DNA from: Gammaproteobacteria bacterium
Lineage (GTDB): Bacteria > Pseudomonadota > Gammaproteobacteria > Ga0077536
Direction of reading: 5' to 3'
Length of the DNA: 64,000 nucleotides
Assembly: GCA_009692365.1 (NCBI GenBank)
Contig: SHZJ01000007.1
Coordinates: 39,341 to 103,340, forward strand
Shown here: positions 60,691 to 64,000 of the stretch, piece by piece
How positions within the stretch are numbered: position 1 is the stretch's first letter
Layout of the letters: the number at the start of each line of letters is the position of its first letter
Made by a program: the position numbers and the translations under genes
Notes under the pieces: generated by a model
Databases searched by the model: none
Told to the model about the DNA's origin: nothing
Seen by the model: the letters and a program-made list of their open reading frames with translations, nothing else

Positions 60691-61113
60691 ATGCTCAGTG
60701 CCATGCCGCCTTTAGACGGATTTCTGCTCGGATTGGGCGGCGCGCTGCTGGGCGTCGCGATATTGACACTCAGTGGCGTGGCTTGGAGCCAAGCACGACG
60801 CATCACGACCCTGGCGACTGCCCTCGCGGCGCAGTGCAAAGCGGGCGAGCAAGTCACGCGCGATCTCGCCGCGTTAGTGGGCTGCTCCCGCGAACTTGGC
60901 GAACGCTTGGGCCAGCACAGCGCCAAACAGAAAGCCGTGGTGGAGCGCCTGAACGAAATGGCCCAGCAGATGGACGGCGGCCTCGCGATTACCCAGGCCG
61001 AACGCCTGCTGGCCAGCGGCTTGGAAATGGACCAAATTAGCCAGATTTGCGCGCTCTCGCAGGGGGAAGCCGCACTCCTCGAGCGCTGGAAACAACAGCG
61101 CAGCGCGGCCTAA
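60691..61113 (+). CDS. DUF2802 membrane-anchored protein
   Basis: 140 residues. An N-terminal membrane helix (GFLLGLGGALLGVAILTLSGVAW), a coiled-coil middle (ERLGQHSAKQKAVVERLNEMAQQM) and the C-terminal DUF2802 motif AERLLASGLEMDQISQICALSQGEAALLERW. Genes of this family sit right after cheW in many polar-flagellate gammaproteobacteria; the role is unknown, with a distant likeness to SwrB of Bacillus. 9 bases after cheW. Confidence 0.8.
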   Translation: MLSAMPPLDGFLLGLGGALLGVAILTLSGVAWSQARRITTLATALAAQCKAGEQVTRDLAALVGCSRELGERLGQHSAKQKAVVERLNEMAQQMDGGLAITQAERLLASGLEMDQISQICALSQGEAALLERWKQQRSAA

Positions 61114-61184
61114 GCACCGTCGTCCTTGTCGCCTAGTCCACAACTGGTTTACCCTGCGCGCCCGCGCCAGACGCAACGCGCATT

Positions 61185-61274
61185 GGAGAGATGTCCGAGT
61201 GGTTTAAGGAGCACGCCTGGAAAGCGTGTATAGGCGAAAGTCTATCGAGGGTTCGAATCCCTCTCTCTCCGCCA
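61185..61274 (+). tRNA. tRNA-Ser (anticodon GGA)
   Basis: 90 bases including encoded CCA. Acceptor GGAGAGA pairs with TCTCTCC, followed by discriminator G and CCA. The anticodon stem CACGC/GCGTG encloses loop CTGGAAA with anticodon GGA at 61219-61221. A long class-II variable arm (TATAGGCGAAAGTCTATC) confirms serine; GGGTTCGAATCCC is the T arm. The 3' end borders the decayed integrase, a classic attachment site. Confidence 0.97.
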
Positions 61275-61331
61275 TTATTTCTTTGGGTAGAACAATAACT
61301 TACTCTCAAATGGGGGTGTTCTGCTGCCATT

Positions 61332-62579
61332 CTACTGCCAAATTCTGGGGCCTTCGGGGGGGCTGAATCGGGCATTTGAAGCAAGCTCCGTGTTGACGAC
61401 AACGGGCCGCTTGTGAGGCACCCGTTCCGGCGCTCCAGCGATCACCACGCTGATCGCTTCGACCTCCGATTCCTGCGCCCCTTCGGTCCCCGCCGCGTCG
61501 GTGGCGAGCATCGTCTGCCCGCGGCGACCGGGCATCTTCGCGACCCACAGCGGATTCTTGCCGACCATCAGGTGCCAGCTCACCGCTGAGTGACGCGCGT
61601 TGTAGGCATCGCGATAGCGGGGCTACATTTTGCGCCGCGTGCTTCGCCAGCGCACCCACGGATACTGTAGGTCGCGGATCGGTTCGCCGGTTTCCCTGAA
61701 GAAGAGATCGTCGCGCTGGATCTTGCCGGCCAGTGGCAACCGCGCGCGCAGCGCGAGGCAGCGCTGCAGCACCTGTAGCGCACGCGGGCACAGTCCGCCT
61801 GGGCGATCCGTCGAGGTCTTGGTCCGATCCTTGTCGCGGGCCATGACGCGCGCCTTGCTGATGCTGATCTTGGTGTGGACGATGTCGCGGTCGCTCACCA
61901 GCCGCGCTAGCTGCTCGGACGGCCGCAGCCCTGAGCAGAATCGGCACGCATCGTAGTTACCTTGCGCCTCGCCCCAGTCGCGGTGGCTCGCGGCCAGCAG
62001 CGCTGCGGCTTCCTGGCTGCTGAAGGGAGCGATGACGGGCCGATCCTTTTTCGTAATCCGCAGGCACTTCAAGCCTGTCGCCGGATTGTGCTTCTCAGGC
62101 GTAGCTCGGTAGCCGTAGTCGACAGCGCGGCGCCAGACACTGACGACATTGTTGTACGTCTTCTTCGACTTGGCGTGCGCATCAGCGATCTTCCTGAGTT
62201 CGGAGTACCGCACTGCCGCAAACAGTCGAGCGCCGAGCTTCGGTCGCCAGACCTTGGCCAGTGTTTCTCGGTAACTATCGCCCGTCGCGAAGGCGAGGTC
62301 GTGCTTGACCACGCGCGAATCGACATGCTGGAGGAATTCATCCCCGTGCGGTGGCGCTTGCACCGCTGGGCCCGCGCTCCCGCGCTGCCCCTCGGACCGC
62401 CCACTCGGTCCATGCTGCTGCTCCTTTCGGCGTTCGACATGCTGCTGCCAACCCCTCTCAGCAGCAGTCGTTGCCGCCATGCGGTCCTGCGCGCGCGCGT
62501 AACGGCGCATTTCCAAGCTCAATTGCGCCGTACACTGCGTTGACGCGGCCTCTCCGCCGAGGGTAGCGATAGGCGACAC
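61332..62579 (-). pseudogene. Tyrosine recombinase integrase, inactivated
   Basis: Next to the 3' end of tRNA-Ser. The long N-terminal part has a core-binding domain (SKKTYNNVVSVWRRAVDYGY) and the first catalytic Arg in SGLRPSEQLARL. An in-frame TAG at 61623-61625 stops it; the same frame then continues through RYRDAYNARHSAVSWHLMVGKNPLWVAK to 61332. After that the catalytic GH motif reads GRRG and the Tyr of the TYAAW motif is Asp (61497-61499). So there is a nonsense codon plus loss of His and Tyr. Start uncertain. Confidence 0.8.
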
Positions 62580-62633
62580 CGAAAATGCTGCGGGTCAGTT
62601 TCGCGGGTGCGTCATCCCAGCAGGAGTATCCCA

Positions 62634-63778
62634 ATGAGCAAGATACGGCCTTATCGAATCACGGTACCGGAAGACGCACTGACCGACCTCACGCGCCGGC
62701 TCGCAAACGCACGCTGGCCTGAGCGAGAGACCTCGGATGGTTGGAGCCAAGGCATCCCGCTGGGGTATCTGCGCGAGCTCTGTGACTATTGGCGACACCA
62801 CCATGACTGGCGGCGTTGCGAGGCGGCACCGAATTCGCTGCCGCAGTTCGTGACGGAACTCGACGGCCTCGACATTCACTTCCTGCATATCCCGTCGCCG
62901 CATCGCAGCGCGCTGCCGCTGATCCTCACCCACGGCTGGCCCGGATCCATTATTGAATTCACCAAAGTGATCGGGCCTTTGACCGATCCGACGTCGCACG
63001 GTGGCGAAGCAAACGACGCCTTCCATCTCGTCGTGCCAACGCTGCCCGGCTATGGCTTTTCTGGCAAGCCGACCTTACCCGGCTGGACGATGGAGCGCAT
63101 TGGTCGCGCTTGGGGCCGGTTGATGGCGCGGTTGGGCTATGTGAGCTATGTCGCCCAAGGCGGCGATTGGGGATCGGCCGTGACTCATAGCATCGCCTTG
63201 AGCGAGGGCGAGCACTGCCGTGCCAGCCATGTCAATTTGCCGTTGGTATCGCCGAGTCCTGCGCTCATGCTTAATCTGACCGCGCAAGAGCAATCGGCGC
63301 TAGAGCGCGCGTGCAGCAGTACTTCGACTGGGATTATGGTACCGCCAAGGTACATAGCACGCGGCCACAGACGATTGGCTATGGCCTAGTCGATTCGCCA
63401 GTCGCGCTGTGCGCGTGGATCGTCGAGAAGTATTGGGCGTGGATGGATTGTGACGGTCACCCGGAGAACGTTCTTAGCCGTGATGAACTCCTCGACAATG
63501 TGATGAGGTACTGGCTACCTGCGAGCGGGGCGTCCTCGGCACGCATCTGCTGGGAGTCGTTCGCCACCTTGATTGGCGACCGGACACCGATCACGATCCC
63601 GACCGGTGTAAGCATCTATCCGCACGAAATCTTCCGTGCGTCGCGACGCGGGTGCGAAGAGCGTTACACCCAGCTCATCCACTACAACACGCTGGACAAG
63701 GGCGGCCACTTTGCTGCTTTTGAGCAGCCAGATTTATTCGTCAGTGAGCTTCGTACCTGCTTTGGCAAAGTGCGTTGA
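62634..63778 (+). pseudogene. Epoxide hydrolase (EHN type), frameshifted
   Basis: Two overlapping frames encode one alpha/beta-hydrolase of about 381 residues: EHN N-terminal domain (YRITVPEDALTDLTRRLANARWPE), HGWPGS oxyanion motif, nucleophile Asp178 in GGDWGS, then, after a one-base frame change around 63290-63320, QYFDWDYGTAKVHSTRPQ, HPENVLSRDELLDNVMRYWLP and the catalytic His in GGHFAAFEQP. All catalytic residues are intact outside the break. Preceded by AGGAG. Could be a true pseudogene or a sequencing error. Unrelated to motility; cargo of the tRNA-edge region. Confidence 0.8.
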
Positions 63779-64000
63779 CGCAAGACCTGCGGGGTTTTGC
63801 GTTGCAGCCCAAGCGGTGCTCGTGAGGTGGGGGTGCTGATTGCTCGCGTCCTGCGGCGAGCCCGGTGCGAGTCAAGAACTGCTATGACGCCCCGCTGATC
63901 GCGGGGTCCCAACACGCGGCGGGTGGCTGGGCCGAGTCGGTCAGCGTCGCTGTCACCCATGGCCTGCAGCCGCTTGGCCAAGCACCCGCAGCCCGCTGCG
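63779..64000. other. Right-edge non-coding stretch
   Basis: No gene recognised in these 222 bases; the frames here are short and repetitive. A 6-bp hairpin CCCCGC / GCGGGG with loop TGATC lies at 63890-63906 without a T-run and might mark the end of the preceding gene. Confidence 0.5.

Noticed and set aside
61962..62543. 193-codon plus-strand frame over the integrase
   Set aside because: Antisense to the integrase relic, low-complexity Arg/Leu/Ser, no domain.

Overview
The window is one nearly complete polar-flagellum and chemotaxis supercluster from a GC-rich gammaproteobacterium. The evidence is a FlrA/FlrB/FlrC (FleQ/FleS/FleR) regulatory cascade, many -24/-12 (sigma-54) and sigma-28 type promoters, the polar-placement pair FlhF/FlhG, the array-positioning ParA-like ParC with a ParP-like partner, and the gene order cheY-cheZ-cheA-cheB-motC-motD-parC-parP-cheW-DUF2802, as in Pseudomonas and Vibrio. 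Two arsenosugar-type glycosyltransferase genes at the left edge also occur widely in gammaproteobacteria. I cannot name the genus.

Layout. 1-903: end of an unrelated glycosyltransferase operon. 917-3280 (minus): ycgR-like brake gene, flgN, flgM, flgA. 3400-15644 (plus): cheV, a 726-bp gap where relatives usually carry cheR, then flgBCDEFGHIJKL. 15722-19105 (minus): fliD, flaG, flagellin. 19407-28182: a probable flagellin-glycosylation island with two tandem TPR/O-GlcNAc-transferase-like proteins (plus) and an overlapping minus-strand operon pseB-degT-degT(Lys-less)-GNAT. 28442-33602: fliS, a fliT-like gene, flrA, flrB, flrC. 33624-39218: fliEFGHIJ. 39235-40601 (minus): inserted cupin and UDP-glucuronate-decarboxylase-like genes. 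40676-51869: fliK, fliLMNOPQR, flhB, flhA, flhF, flhG. 51866-61113: fliA, cheYZAB, motCD, parC, parP-like gene, cheW, DUF2802. 61185-64000: tRNA-Ser(GGA), a decayed tyrosine-recombinase integrase and a frameshifted epoxide hydrolase gene, which look like the edge of an old integrated element.

How it works together (inference from families). FlrA is expected to drive flrBC from the sigma-54 promoter seen upstream of flrB. FlrB/FlrC would then activate sigma-54 promoters seen upstream of flgA, flgB, flgJ (weaker), fliK, fliL and cheW. FliA with FlgM export controls the late sigma-28 promoters of cheV, flgM, fliC and fliS. Flagellin is probably glycosylated in the cytoplasm by the adjacent OGT-like enzymes, using a nucleotide sugar made by the PseB/DegT/GNAT enzymes.

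Most unusual items: the DegT paralogue lacking its PLP lysine; repeated FliM-like EFDALL motifs in the CheA linker; a 14-unit MTDA tandem repeat in FliK; shared GCTTGCC repeats about 85-130 bp upstream of two sigma-54 promoters; a sugar-gene insertion splitting the fli operon next to a dedicated fliK promoter; and a relic duplicate of the GNAT 3' end.
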